From Streptomyces sp. CBMA152 (lineage in GTDB: Bacteria; Actinomycetota; Actinomycetes; Streptomycetales; Streptomycetaceae), in contig NZ_MECJ01000002.1 of NCBI RefSeq assembly GCF_014596475.1, positions 124,001 to 188,000 of the forward strand: a DNA stretch of 64,000 bases, in the 5' to 3' direction. The notes below the pieces were generated by a model. It was not told the origin of the DNA, made no database searches, and saw only the letters and a program-made list of their open reading frames with translations. Shown piece after piece: positions 23,000 to 31,313 of this stretch (position 1 is the stretch's first letter; each line of letters begins with the position of its first letter). The position numbers and the translations under genes are program-made.

Positions 23000-24667
23000 G
23001 TGAACCGCCGCTTTCTCCGGCTCGCCGCCACCTTCGGCGCGGTCGGCGCGCTCGCCGGAACGACCGCGCTCCAGGCCGGCGCCACCCCCGCCAAGCAGCA
23101 TGGTGCCGCCGCCCGGCACGTCTTGCTGATCTCCGTGGACGGCCTGCGCCAGGCCGACCTCGCCCGCTACACCGCGCATCACCCGCACTCCGCGCTCGCC
23201 CGCCTGGTACGCGGGGGAGTGCAGTACACGCACGCCGCGACCACCACGCCCTCGGACTCCTTCCCCGGGATGACCGCCCAGGTCACCGGTGGCGGCCCGG
23301 GCACCACCGGCGTCTACTACGACGACTCCTACGACCACTCGCTGCTCCCGGCCGGCACCACCGACTGCGCCCACACCAAGCCGGGCGCCGAGGTCGACCT
23401 CACCGAGGACCTCGACAAGGACAAGTCGGCGCTCGACGCCGGCCAGGGCCTTACCGGCCTGCCCGGCAGCATCCTGAAGATGACCGGCCGCCCGGGGACG
23501 CTGATCAACCCGGCGGCGCTGCCGGTGGACCCGAAGACCTGCAAGCCGGTGACGCCGCACGCGTATCTGCGGGTCAACACCGTCTTCGACGTGGCGCGCA
23601 AGGCGGGTCTGCGGACCGCGTGGTCGGACAAGCACGCCGCGTACGACATCCTCAACGGGCCCTCCGGCAACGGCATCCAGGACCTGTTCACCCCCGAGGT
23701 CAACTCCAACGCCATCGGTTTCCCGAAGGGGACCGACTGGACCAAGGACAACCGGGCCACCGAGCAGTACGACCACTACAAGGTCCAGGCCGTCCGCAAC
23801 GAGATCGACGGCTACGACCACAGCGGCACCCACCGCACCGGCACCCCTGCGGTCTTCGGCCTCAACTTCCAGTCCGTCTCGACCGCCCAGAAGCTGCCGT
23901 CCTCCGACGGCCTCAAGGGCGGTTACGCGGCCAAGGACGTGCCCGGGCCGCTGGTCGCCAAGAACCTCGACTTCGTCGACAGTGAGATCGGTTCGCTGGT
24001 CGCCGAGTTGAAGGCACGGCACCTCGACGGCAGCACCACCGTCATCCTCTCCGCCAAGCACGGGCAGTCGCCCGCCGACCCCACCGCGCTCACCCGCGTC
24101 GACGACGGGCCGCTCCTCGACGGCCTCAACGCGGCCTGGAAGAAGGCGCACCCGGGCGCGGGCGACCTCGTCGCGCACAGCGCGGACGACGACGCCATGC
24201 TGCTGTGGCTCAACGACCGCTCGCAGGCCGCCGCCGAGTTCGCCAAGACGTATCTGCTCGCGCAGAGCGGTACCGGCACGGACATCGACGCCAAGCCCAA
24301 GGCGTTCACGCGCGGCGGTCTGGCGACGGTGTACGCGGGCGCCGCGGCGGCCCGCCACTTCGGAGTACGCCCCGGTGACTCGCGCGTCCCGGACGTCTTC
24401 GGCGTGGCCCAGTACGGAGTCGTCTACACCGGCGGCACCAAGAAGATCGCCGAGCACGGCGGCGCCGCCCCCGACGACGTGAACGTCCCGCTGGTCGTCT
24501 CCGGCGCGGGCACCCCGGCGGGCGTCCGTGACGCGGCACGCGTCCACACCACCCAGATCGCCCCGACCATCCTGGCCCTGCTCGGCCTGGACCCGCGCGA
24601 CCTGGCGGCCGTACGCCAGGAGCACACGCGGGTGCTGCCGCTGCACCGTGGCGCAACCCACCGTTGA
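23000..24667 (+). CDS. Secreted alkaline-phosphatase-superfamily phosphodiesterase
   Basis: A 555-residue exported enzyme. It starts with a signal peptide (NRRFLRLAATFGAVGALAGTTALQAGA). The metal site opens with LLISVDGLRQADL (about 38-50), the nucleophile Thr lies in TTTPSDSFPGM (about 83-93), and late metal ligands appear in SAKHGQSP (about 350) and in an AEHGG segment (about 490). This is the type I phosphodiesterase/nucleotide pyrophosphatase pattern. It probably hydrolyses phosphodiester bonds of nucleotides or lipids outside the cell, as part of phosphate scavenging. GTG at 23000 follows AGGGGA and gives a normal signal peptide; earlier in-frame starts would not. Confidence 0.85.
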   Translation: MNRRFLRLAATFGAVGALAGTTALQAGATPAKQHGAAARHVLLISVDGLRQADLARYTAHHPHSALARLVRGGVQYTHAATTTPSDSFPGMTAQVTGGGPGTTGVYYDDSYDHSLLPAGTTDCAHTKPGAEVDLTEDLDKDKSALDAGQGLTGLPGSILKMTGRPGTLINPAALPVDPKTCKPVTPHAYLRVNTVFDVARKAGLRTAWSDKHAAYDILNGPSGNGIQDLFTPEVNSNAIGFPKGTDWTKDNRATEQYDHYKVQAVRNEIDGYDHSGTHRTGTPAVFGLNFQSVSTAQKLPSSDGLKGGYAAKDVPGPLVAKNLDFVDSEIGSLVAELKARHLDGSTTVILSAKHGQSPADPTALTRVDDGPLLDGLNAAWKKAHPGAGDLVAHSADDDAMLLWLNDRSQAAAEFAKTYLLAQSGTGTDIDAKPKAFTRGGLATVYAGAAAARHFGVRPGDSRVPDVFGVAQYGVVYTGGTKKIAEHGGAAPDDVNVPLVVSGAGTPAGVRDAARVHTTQIAPTILALLGLDPRDLAAVRQEHTRVLPLHRGATHR

Positions 24668-24678
24668 ATGAGGTGAAT

Positions 24679-24888
24679 TCACGCCCATAGGGTCACGGGC
24701 GTGCGCATACGCCTTATCGCCGTGGCCGTCGTCGCGAATTGCGCGGCGGCCGCGTGCTTTTTCCCTTTGCCCAGGTGCTGGGCGAATTCCTGGTCAGTGA
24801 GCCAGTTCGACGAAATGGTGTCGAGTTCGATGAGGCTCACGTTCTGCGACTTGAGCGTATTGATCACGGACTTCATGCGGTCGATCAT
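24679..24888 (-). CDS. Small hypothetical protein
   Basis: A 69-residue frame whose third codon positions are mostly G or C, which supports coding on this strand. The sequence starts MIDRMKSVINTLK and ends in a basic helix. It has no recognisable domain and no clear ribosome binding site. Its start lies only 6 bp from the start of the divergent DinB-like gene, which leaves no room for two ordinary promoters, so it may be a remnant of a longer gene. Confidence 0.35.
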   Translation of the reverse strand: MIDRMKSVINTLKSQNVSLIELDTISSNWLTDQEFAQHLGKGKKHAAAAQFATTATAIRRMRTPVTLWA

Positions 24889-24894
24889 GGGGTC

Positions 24895-25449
24895 ATGACG
24901 AGCCCACGCAGCAGACGAGCCCAATTGTTCATCGACGTCGAGCGGGATCGCCGGTTCAGCAGCAGTGCCACCGTCGACGAGCGGAGCATGCTCGTCGACT
25001 TCCTGGCCGCTCAGCGCACGACGCTGGAGCTGAAGTGCGCCGGTCTGGAAGCGGAGTTGTCCCGGCGTTCCGTGGCGCCCTCCACGCTCTCGCTGCTGGG
25101 GCTCGTGCGCCATCTCGCCGATGTCGAACGCCGGTGGTTCCGGCAGGTCCTGGCCGGACAGGACGCGCCGCTCCGCTTCTCCTCGGCGGCGAACCCCGAC
25201 GGCGACTTCGACGACGCGGTGGCCGACCCGGCCGTCGTCGCGGAGGCGTGGGAGGCGTGGCGTGCCGAGGTGGCGTTCGCGGAGAAGTTCGTCGCCGAGG
25301 CGCCCCATCTCGATGTCGGTGGCGAGGACGCGTGGCGCGGACCGGTGTCGCTGCGCTGGGTCGTCATCCACATGATCGAGGAGTACGCCCGCCACAACGG
25401 CCACGCCGATCTGCTGCGCGAGCGGATCGACGGGGCGCGCGGGATGTGA
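24895..25449 (+). CDS. DinB-like mycothiol-dependent transferase (DUF664)
   Basis: A 184-residue four-helix-bundle protein. The metal-binding histidines of the family are seen in LVRHLADVERRWF (about 65-77) and in VIHMIEEYARHNGHADLLRERIDG (about 155-178), the latter being the usual DUF664 ending. Members are thought to transfer small groups to or from mycothiol in detoxification. The start at 24895 is preceded by GGGG. It appears to be a single gene. Confidence 0.8.
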   Translation: MTSPRSRRAQLFIDVERDRRFSSSATVDERSMLVDFLAAQRTTLELKCAGLEAELSRRSVAPSTLSLLGLVRHLADVERRWFRQVLAGQDAPLRFSSAANPDGDFDDAVADPAVVAEAWEAWRAEVAFAEKFVAEAPHLDVGGEDAWRGPVSLRWVVIHMIEEYARHNGHADLLRERIDGARGM

Positions 25450-25654
25450 CCGGGGGCGGGGCTGTGACCAGGGTGGACGGTCTCGCCACCCGAATCCGCG
25501 GTTGCACAGTAAGGAGTCCTGTCGTCATTGCTCATGTTTTATGTTGTTGATCAACGGGCCACTAGCCCGAGGCACTTGGGACGTGCTTGAGCGGGGCCTG
25601 GGCCGGGGTCGGCCACGGGGGCCTGTGCGATGACGATGACGAAAGGCGCACTTG

Positions 25655-26329
25655 ATGACTGTCACTGCCGCAGAGAGCTTCGAGGCCGTGTACCGGGGCG
25701 AGGGGGCGTTCGCGCTGCCGCCGTGGGACATCGGCGAGCCGCAGCCCGAGTTCGTGCGCCTCGTCGAGGCCGGGGATGTCAAGGGGCGCGTTCTCGACGC
25801 GGGCTGCGGGACCGGCAGCCTGGCCCTCTACCTGGCGCGCCAGGACCTTGACGTGGTGGCGCTCGACTTCTCGCCGACGGCCGTCGAGTCGGGCCGGCGC
25901 AAGGCGGCCGACCAGGGCGTGAACGTCGAGTTCGGCGTGGCGGACCTGTCGGCCGTGGAGGGCTACGACGCCGAGTTCGACACCATGCTGGACTGCGCCC
26001 TGCTGCACGCGCTGGAGGAGCCGGAGCGCGGGCGCTACATCCGCGAGCTGTTCCGGATGGCGCGGCCGGGCGGCGTCGCGCACATCCTCACGTTCTCCGA
26101 GCGCGTCCCCGACTTCGTCGAGGTCGTCAAGGGCATCGGCCCGCACCGGGCCACCAAGGACGAGCTGCACGGCGAGTTCACGGCGGCGGGCTGGGACGTG
26201 CTGTCGATCGAGCCGGGCACCATCGTCGGGCAGATCGCCGTCACGGAGATGGCCTCCGAGCTGGGCGCCGAGGTCACCACCCGGATCGACCTGCCCTCCT
26301 GGCTGCTGAAGGCCCGGCGCCCGCTGTAG
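25655..26329 (+). CDS. Class I SAM-dependent methyltransferase
   Basis: A 224-residue soluble protein with a complete small-molecule methyltransferase core. Motif I is VLDAGCGTGSLALYLAR (about 47-63), the acidic strand VVALDFSP binds the SAM ribose, and DTMLDCALLHAL and MARPGGVAHILTFSE are motifs III and IV. It has no extra substrate domain. The substrate is unknown; thiopurine- or chloride-methyltransferase-like proteins have a similar size. ATG at 25655 follows AAAGG. It is monocistronic and its leader is only about 200 bp from the DinB gene. Confidence 0.85.
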   Translation: MTVTAAESFEAVYRGEGAFALPPWDIGEPQPEFVRLVEAGDVKGRVLDAGCGTGSLALYLARQDLDVVALDFSPTAVESGRRKAADQGVNVEFGVADLSAVEGYDAEFDTMLDCALLHALEEPERGRYIRELFRMARPGGVAHILTFSERVPDFVEVVKGIGPHRATKDELHGEFTAAGWDVLSIEPGTIVGQIAVTEMASELGAEVTTRIDLPSWLLKARRPL

Positions 26330-26655
26330 GCCGCGCAGGCAGTTGCGTAATGTCCGAAATGGTCCAGCAAGGTCGCTTTCTTGCTTATTTCGCTAATGGT
26401 GCCAGTGCAGGCGATTACGTAAATTAGGCGTCATTTACGCGCTGCCGGGCGAAACGTTATTCCCGGCCCGGGGAAGTGAAGTGGGTCACGTGGTCGGTCG
26501 CAGGCCCGGAGTCGGCGGCCGACCCATTTCCTTTGTGGCGAAGGGGAGTTGAGGATTCCGGCCGGGCGCGTGCCGGACCCCTGCATTCCAGTGGATCTTT
26601 CTCTGGTATGGCGCGGTGAATTCGGTCCTTGTTTCGCCCGGACCTATTCGCTTAC
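26330..26655 (+). other. Promoter and far 5-prime leader of the LysM hydrolase gene
   Basis: No gene is supported here. The first 130 bases are AT-rich for this genome and include a perfect 7-bp inverted repeat, CGTAAAT at 26418-26424 and its complement at 26433-26439. This is the probable promoter of the riboswitch-controlled transcript. Confidence 0.55.
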
Positions 26656-26659
26656 GGTC

Positions 26660-26848
26660 ACGGCTAAATCCGGATGGACCGCCGAATCCTGCCGCTGTCC
26701 GGAACCTCCCACACACACGAATGGCAGGAGCGGGGGACCCAGGTACGCCGCCGGTCCGGTTTCCGGAACGGCTCGGGGTCAAGCCGCGTGCGCCGCGGCC
26801 GGGCATCTCCTGCCCGAACCCGACAGCTCACCTCGCAGGCGAAGGAGA
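26660..26848 (+). ncRNA. ydaO-type cyclic di-AMP riboswitch
   Basis: The 190 bases before the hydrolase gene follow the ydaO/yuaA motif of actinobacteria: GCCGAATCCTGCCGC near 26682, a G-rich GGGGGACCCAGGTACGCCG block near 26731, GGGGTCAAGCCGC near 26775, and the hallmark ending CCCGAACCCGACAGCTCACC followed by TCGCAGGC and GAAGGAGAGG (26812-26850). Known relatives bind cyclic di-AMP and switch off resuscitation-promoting factor and other wall-hydrolase genes in Streptomyces. The gene behind it is a wall hydrolase, which fits. Confidence 0.88.
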
Positions 26849-26858
26849 GGAATTCGCC

Positions 26859-27674
26859 ATGGCCGCAAAGGGTAAGCACCGCCGACCCAAGTCCAACTCC
26901 CTTACCCGTGGCCTCGCCGCCGCCGGTACGGGGGGCGCCGCACTCGTCATTCCGGTGATGGGTGCGACCACCGCCGGTGCCGCGCCCGCCGTGACGCACT
27001 CCGCCCCCACCATGAAGGCGACGGTCCTCGCGGCCGCCAAGCCGGCCGTGGTGAAGGCCGTGGCGAAGAGCGCCCCCACCAGCTACTCGGTCGTCGTCGG
27101 TGACTCGCTCGCCAAGATCGCCCACGACCTCGATGTGAGCGGCGGCTGGAAGGCGCTCTACCAGGACAACCGCCAGGCCATCGGCGGCGACCCGACCATG
27201 ATCCACCCCGGCCTCACGCTGACCATCGGCAAGCAGGCCCAGGCGTCGACCGCCACCACCGACCGTACGGCCACCACCGCCCGCGCCGACCGTTCCGCGC
27301 GCTCGACCACCCTCACGCAGGCCACCGCCGCCGTCGCGAAGACGGCGTCGTACACGAACAACCTCGACGGGTGGATCCGGCAGTCGCTGGACATCATGGC
27401 GCAGCACGGTATTCCGGGCAGCTACGACGGTATCTACCGCAACGTCATGCGCGAGTCGTCGGGCAACCCGCTGGCCATCAACAACTGGGACTCCAACGCC
27501 GCCGCCGGAATCCCGTCCAAGGGCCTCCTCCAGGTCATCGACCCCACCTTCCAGGCGTACCACGTGCCCGGCACCTCGACGGACAGCTACGACCCCGTCG
27601 CCAACATCACCGCCGCGTGCAACTACGCGGCGAGCCATTACGGGTCGATCGACAACGTGAACGGCGCCTACTGA
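26859..27674 (+). CDS. Secreted LysM and transglycosylase-like cell wall protein
   Basis: A 271-residue exported protein. A long signal region (basic residues 1-18, hydrophobic to about 47, AGAAPA) is followed by a LysM domain (about 75-120, YSVVVGDSLAKIAHDL to HPGLTLTI), a Thr/Ala-rich linker and a lysozyme-like transglycosylase domain (about 175-271). In that domain the catalytic Glu is in NVMRESSGNPLAINNWDSN, and PSKGLLQVIDPTF and ITAACNYAASHYGSI complete the SLT signature. It should bind peptidoglycan and cleave glycan strands during growth or spore germination. It starts right after the c-di-AMP riboswitch, whose terminal helix is followed by the AAGGAGAGG ribosome site. Confidence 0.92.
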   Translation: MAAKGKHRRPKSNSLTRGLAAAGTGGAALVIPVMGATTAGAAPAVTHSAPTMKATVLAAAKPAVVKAVAKSAPTSYSVVVGDSLAKIAHDLDVSGGWKALYQDNRQAIGGDPTMIHPGLTLTIGKQAQASTATTDRTATTARADRSARSTTLTQATAAVAKTASYTNNLDGWIRQSLDIMAQHGIPGSYDGIYRNVMRESSGNPLAINNWDSNAAAGIPSKGLLQVIDPTFQAYHVPGTSTDSYDPVANITAACNYAASHYGSIDNVNGAY

Positions 27675-28064
<390 letters not shown>

Positions 28065-28170
28065 CGGGGGAGCCCCCCCATTCGAATGGGCAAAGTGCTA
28101 CGTGTCGGCGCGGTGAGCCCCCATAATGCTGTCTCGCGTGACGGAACGGTCACGGAGAGCAGGGGGCGGC

Positions 28171-29327
28171 ATGGCGACGTCGTCAGCTGATGGGGGCAGT
28201 GGGTCGCTGTACGAGAGGGCGAGCGATCTGCACCGGCGGGGCAGGCCGGAAGAGGCGATACCGCTGCTGCGGGAGTCACTGGGAGAGCTGTCGGAGGACG
28301 TTGCCGGGCGCTATGCGCTGGGGATCCGCCTGACCGATGTGGGAAGGACGTCCGAGGCGCAGACCCAGTTCCGTCGCGTCCTGGACATCGAGCCCACGCA
28401 CTACCAGGCCGCGTACCGGCTGGGCCGACTCCTCCAGGGCGACGCGGATCTGGCGGGGGCGGCGGAAGCGTACCGTCAAGTCCTGTCGTCCACAGCTGAG
28501 TTCAGGGATACGGCGGCGCGGCTGCGGGCGTGCGAGGTCGCGCCCGGCGCCACTCGGACGTCGGCTCCCGGGGGAGCCCCGCCGCCCGGTATGCCACCGC
28601 CCCCCCGGTATGCCGCCCTCCGGGATGCCGGTCGTGGGGCGGGCCGTCGTGCCGGGGCCGCCCGCCCTGCGCGCCCGGTCCGACGCCCATCGGGTCGCGG
28701 ACCGGGGCCGTCCCATCACAGCAGTGCACCTCCAGGCCCGCCACCTCGCCACCGCGATGATCCTGGCCGCCGGCGCGCTGGCCGTGTTCGGCATCGTGTC
28801 GCAACACGCGCACGAAGTGCACCGGCTCGGACTGGAGTTGGTGCTGCCCGTCGCGCTGGTGCGATCGCGTACCAACGGCGCGGACTTCTACGAGTACGGC
28901 GTTGACGTGAAGTCCGGCTTCGTCCGTCGCAAGGTTCAGTTTGTCTGGTACTACCAGATCGTGGAATCACCCACGTATGTGCGCACGTTCGGTACGTACG
29001 TGACCAACACTGCTTCGCTGGGCCTGCGTTACAACGAGGCCGGGGCGTCGTCGACGGTCCATGTGTTGCTGCCCGGCATCGGCACACCATCGCGGGTGCG
29101 GGAGTTGGGCCGATATGTGGAGTCCCGGGCAGCCGCCGTCGAAGTCGAAGGCGGTGGCACCGAATCCGTCGCCCGCGAGGGGGGGGGACGCGGCTGTGCC
29201 GCCGTCCTGGGGAGCGTGTGTGGCGCCGCTCGTGCCGGTGGAGGCGTCTGTTCCGTACTCATCCGGGGTCGGACCCGCATCCCCATCGGGCGTGTCCGGG
29301 GCGTCCCCGGAGGTGCCGGTTCGATGA
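28171..29327 (+). pseudogene. TPR protein with membrane and PH-like region, broken by two homopolymer shifts
   Basis: Three consecutive frames read as one protein of about 385 residues. The first (28171 to about 28605) has tetratricopeptide-like repeats (residues 10-125, e.g. GRPEEAIPLLRESL and AAYRLGRLLQGDADLAGAAEAYRQV) and a PPPGMPPP linker. The linker continues in the next frame after a run of seven C (28600-28606). That frame has a hydrophobic helix (ATAMILAAGALAVFGIVS) and a DUF3592-like domain (GVDVKSGFVRRKVQFVWYYQI). After a run of nine G (29179-29187) a third frame carries a Pro/Ser/Ala-rich tail to the stop at 29325-29327. One base removed from the C run restores the repeat PGMPP. 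Either both runs are sequencing errors and the gene is intact, or it is decaying. Confidence 0.7.
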
Positions 29328-29841
29328 CATCGGCAGGGCCTGTGTGGTGGAGATCCTTGCCGTGTTCCGCCTGCGGCCGGTTGTCGTGGGGCTGCACCTT
29401 GTCGGCCCAGTGGGCGGTGTGGTGGCCTGCCGCCGGGTCCTGCGAAGGCGTGGTCGGGGTGGGGGTAGGTGCGGCGGGATGCGGTGTCGAGTGCCCTGGA
29501 TGCGGAAGGGTGGGATGCGGTGTCGGGTGCGCAGGCGGTGTCGGCTCGTTGAGGTGGGTGGTTTCGCCGACCTGCCAGCCCGGAAGCGGCTGATGGTGCA
29601 TGGGGTCGGCGGTTGTGTGATGGTCCGTGGTGGGGCGAGCCGCGCCGGACGTATCCGACGAGTCACCGTCCCCGTGGTCGCGCCGACCCGGCGCGAACCT
29701 CCTCCACATCCCGGGCCTGCCCTGGTTCCCACCGCAACCCCGGCCCCGACTCCCGCCTGCCCCGCCCCCACCCATGACCCGCACCCCCGACACGTTGCGC
29801 TGTGCACTGTCCCCCAAGTGTCGTGAAATCACGGCGAGTTG
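29328..29841. other. Gene-free stretch with imperfect repeats
   Basis: No frame here gives a convincing protein. The plus strand contains imperfect copies of GGGATGCGGTGTCG near 29477 and 29514; the minus strand reads as a low-complexity His/Pro/Thr run. It may be degenerate coding sequence from the preceding broken gene or a spacer. Confidence 0.5.
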
Positions 29842-30492
29842 TCACTGTCCGCGAGACACCCGCAGCATCGGCACCTCGAACGACATCTCCGATACGTCTG
29901 GTTGCGGCGGCGGGTGGTAACGGCCCGCGCTGACCGACAGGTTGACAATGAGGTGGGCCCGCCAGTGCCGTCCCACTCCGCGCTGGTCGGAGAAGACGGA
30001 CACACCGTTGATCCACCAGGTGACCGACCCCGCGCCGAACTCGACCTTCAGGTCGACGAGGCCGCCGGGGTGGACGGCCGGGTCGTGGTGGTAGTGGTGC
30101 GCGGCTCTGACGTGGTTGGACAGTTCCAGCAGATCCGGGTTGTCGGGGTGGTACTCGAACACGTCGATCTCCTGGCCGCCGTCCCGCCACGTCCAGATCG
30201 CGGGCCATGCCCCCATCTCCTGCGGGAGCCGTACGCGCGCGTCGAGTACGTCCCCGGCGCACACCATGAAGTCCTCGTCGCTGCCTTCCGTGGTCAGCAG
30301 TCCAGTGCTCCACGTCCCCTCGGGGCGGCGCCGCGCTCGGAACGTTCCGGTGCGGCTGTAGGAGGGGTCGGTGACCAGGTGGTCCAGCTTGTCGTCGCCG
30401 GGGTTGACCGGACCGCCGTCCGGATACGCCCAGGAGCGGCCCGCGACCCACTGCGTGGGCGAAGCGAAGTCGGAAGTGAAGAGCACGGCCAC
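29842..30492 (-). CDS. GH16-like glucanase/lectin-fold protein
   Basis: A 216-residue beta-jelly-roll protein. The catalytic signature of GH16 enzymes, E-x-D-x-x-E, is present as EIDVFEY (about 108-114), preceded by GAWPAIWTWRDGGQ and followed by HYHHDPAV and the strand VTWWINGVSVFS, as in laminarinases and related beta-glucanases. The length equals a bare GH16 domain. No signal peptide is seen, so it either acts inside the cell, is exported by another route, or the start is misplaced. Substrate cannot be told. Confidence 0.8.
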   Translation of the reverse strand: MAVLFTSDFASPTQWVAGRSWAYPDGGPVNPGDDKLDHLVTDPSYSRTGTFRARRRPEGTWSTGLLTTEGSDEDFMVCAGDVLDARVRLPQEMGAWPAIWTWRDGGQEIDVFEYHPDNPDLLELSNHVRAAHHYHHDPAVHPGGLVDLKVEFGAGSVTWWINGVSVFSDQRGVGRHWRAHLIVNLSVSAGRYHPPPQPDVSEMSFEVPMLRVSRGQ

Positions 30493-30850
30493 ACCCTGTC
30501 ACGAACCGGGCACGCTCCGGTGTGCAGCGGTCCCCAGGCCCGCCGCGCACCCCGTGCAATGTTCTTTACGTAAGCAAATATCTGATGCGACCGTTCGAAA
30601 ATCTGGGCAATGGGCGGCGAAGTTTCCGGGTGGTCCAGGTGAAAATTGAGCATTTGCTGTACGGGGCGACCCTGCCGTGCTACTGTTGATCCAGTTGCAG
30701 TTGTGGTTCCCAAAAACTTCAAGTGCCTTGACGGTCTTTCCGTCGGGCACTTTTGTATTTCCGGTGCTTTTCCGGACGGGGCAATCATCACGGCGACGCC
30801 GAGGTCCGCACAGTGTGGACCTCTGGGCACTGCCCCGAAGGAGATATGAC
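30493..30850 (+). other. Divergent promoter and long leader of the cold-shock gene
   Basis: About 350 bp without a gene separate the glucanase start from the csp start. The part next to csp is AT-rich and contains a hairpin followed by T residues (listed separately), which shows that csp has a leader of at least 130 bases. Confidence 0.65.
30721..30760 (+). terminator. Attenuator-like hairpin in the csp leader
   Basis: A 7-bp outer stem (AAGTGCC 30721-30727 with 30746-30752) and a 5-bp inner stem (30730-30734 with 30740-30744) are followed by TTTTGTATTT. It has the form of an intrinsic terminator but lies about 100 bases before the coding region it would have to reach. Confidence 0.6.
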
Positions 30851-31054
30851 ATGGCTACTGGCACCGTGAAGTGGTTCAACGCGGAAAAGGGCTTCGGCTT
30901 CATCGAGCAGGAGGGTGGCGGCCCGGACGTGTTCGCCCACTACTCCAACATCGCCACCCAGGGCTTCCGTGAGCTCCAGGAGGGCCAGAAGGTGAACTTC
31001 GACGTCACGCAGGGCCAGAAGGGCCCGCAGGCGGAGAACATCGTTCCCGCCTGA
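30851..31054 (+). CDS. Cold-shock domain protein (CspA family)
   Basis: A 67-residue single-domain RNA chaperone. Both RNA-binding motifs are intact: KGFGFIE (RNP1, about residues 13-19) and DVFAHYSNI (RNP2, about 29-37). Length and ending (QAENIVPA) are standard for Streptomyces Csp. It binds single-stranded RNA in the cytoplasm and melts secondary structure at low temperature. GAAGGAGATAT gives a strong ribosome site. It is followed by a terminator and then by a DEAD-box helicase gene, a common cold-adaptation pair. Confidence 0.96.
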   Translation: MATGTVKWFNAEKGFGFIEQEGGGPDVFAHYSNIATQGFRELQEGQKVNFDVTQGQKGPQAENIVPA

Positions 31055-31079
31055 CGCGATTGACGCTCAGATTTGACGC

Positions 31080-31114
31080 AGCTGGGGCCCGCACCTTGTG
31101 TACGGGCCCCAGCT
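31080..31114 (+). terminator. Intrinsic terminator after csp
   Basis: A perfect 12-bp stem (31080-31091 with 31103-31114) and an 11-base loop 25 bases after the stop codon. Confidence 0.85.
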
Positions 31115-31277
31115 CGTTGCTGTCTGCGGGGCCGTGCCCGCCGCGCCGTGAACGGCGCCTCACGCACTGCACGGATCACCTGACGCCGACCCGGGCCCCG
31201 TCCCCGGCTCCGGCCTCGTATTCGTCTTTTCTTTCGGCTCGTTCTTGCGATTCCCCGGCCGTTGGTCCGGTTGTGAA

Positions 31278-31304
31278 TTCCTCGATACGTGCCATATCGA
31301 GGAA
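31278..31304 (+). promoter_or_regulatory. Hairpin covering the helicase ribosome binding site
   Basis: A perfect 10-bp stem (31278-31287 with 31295-31304) and a 7-base loop. The right arm contains GAGGAA, the main part of the only ribosome site of the helicase gene, and the start codon is ten bases further on. Translation should therefore depend on opening this stem. Confidence 0.75.
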
Positions 31305-31313
31305 GGTTCTCCT

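Noticed and set aside
29029..29832. Minus-strand frame of 267 codons rich in His, Pro and Thr
   Set aside because: Low-complexity translation, overlaps the better supported TPR/membrane gene on the plus strand, and has no ribosome site or known domain.
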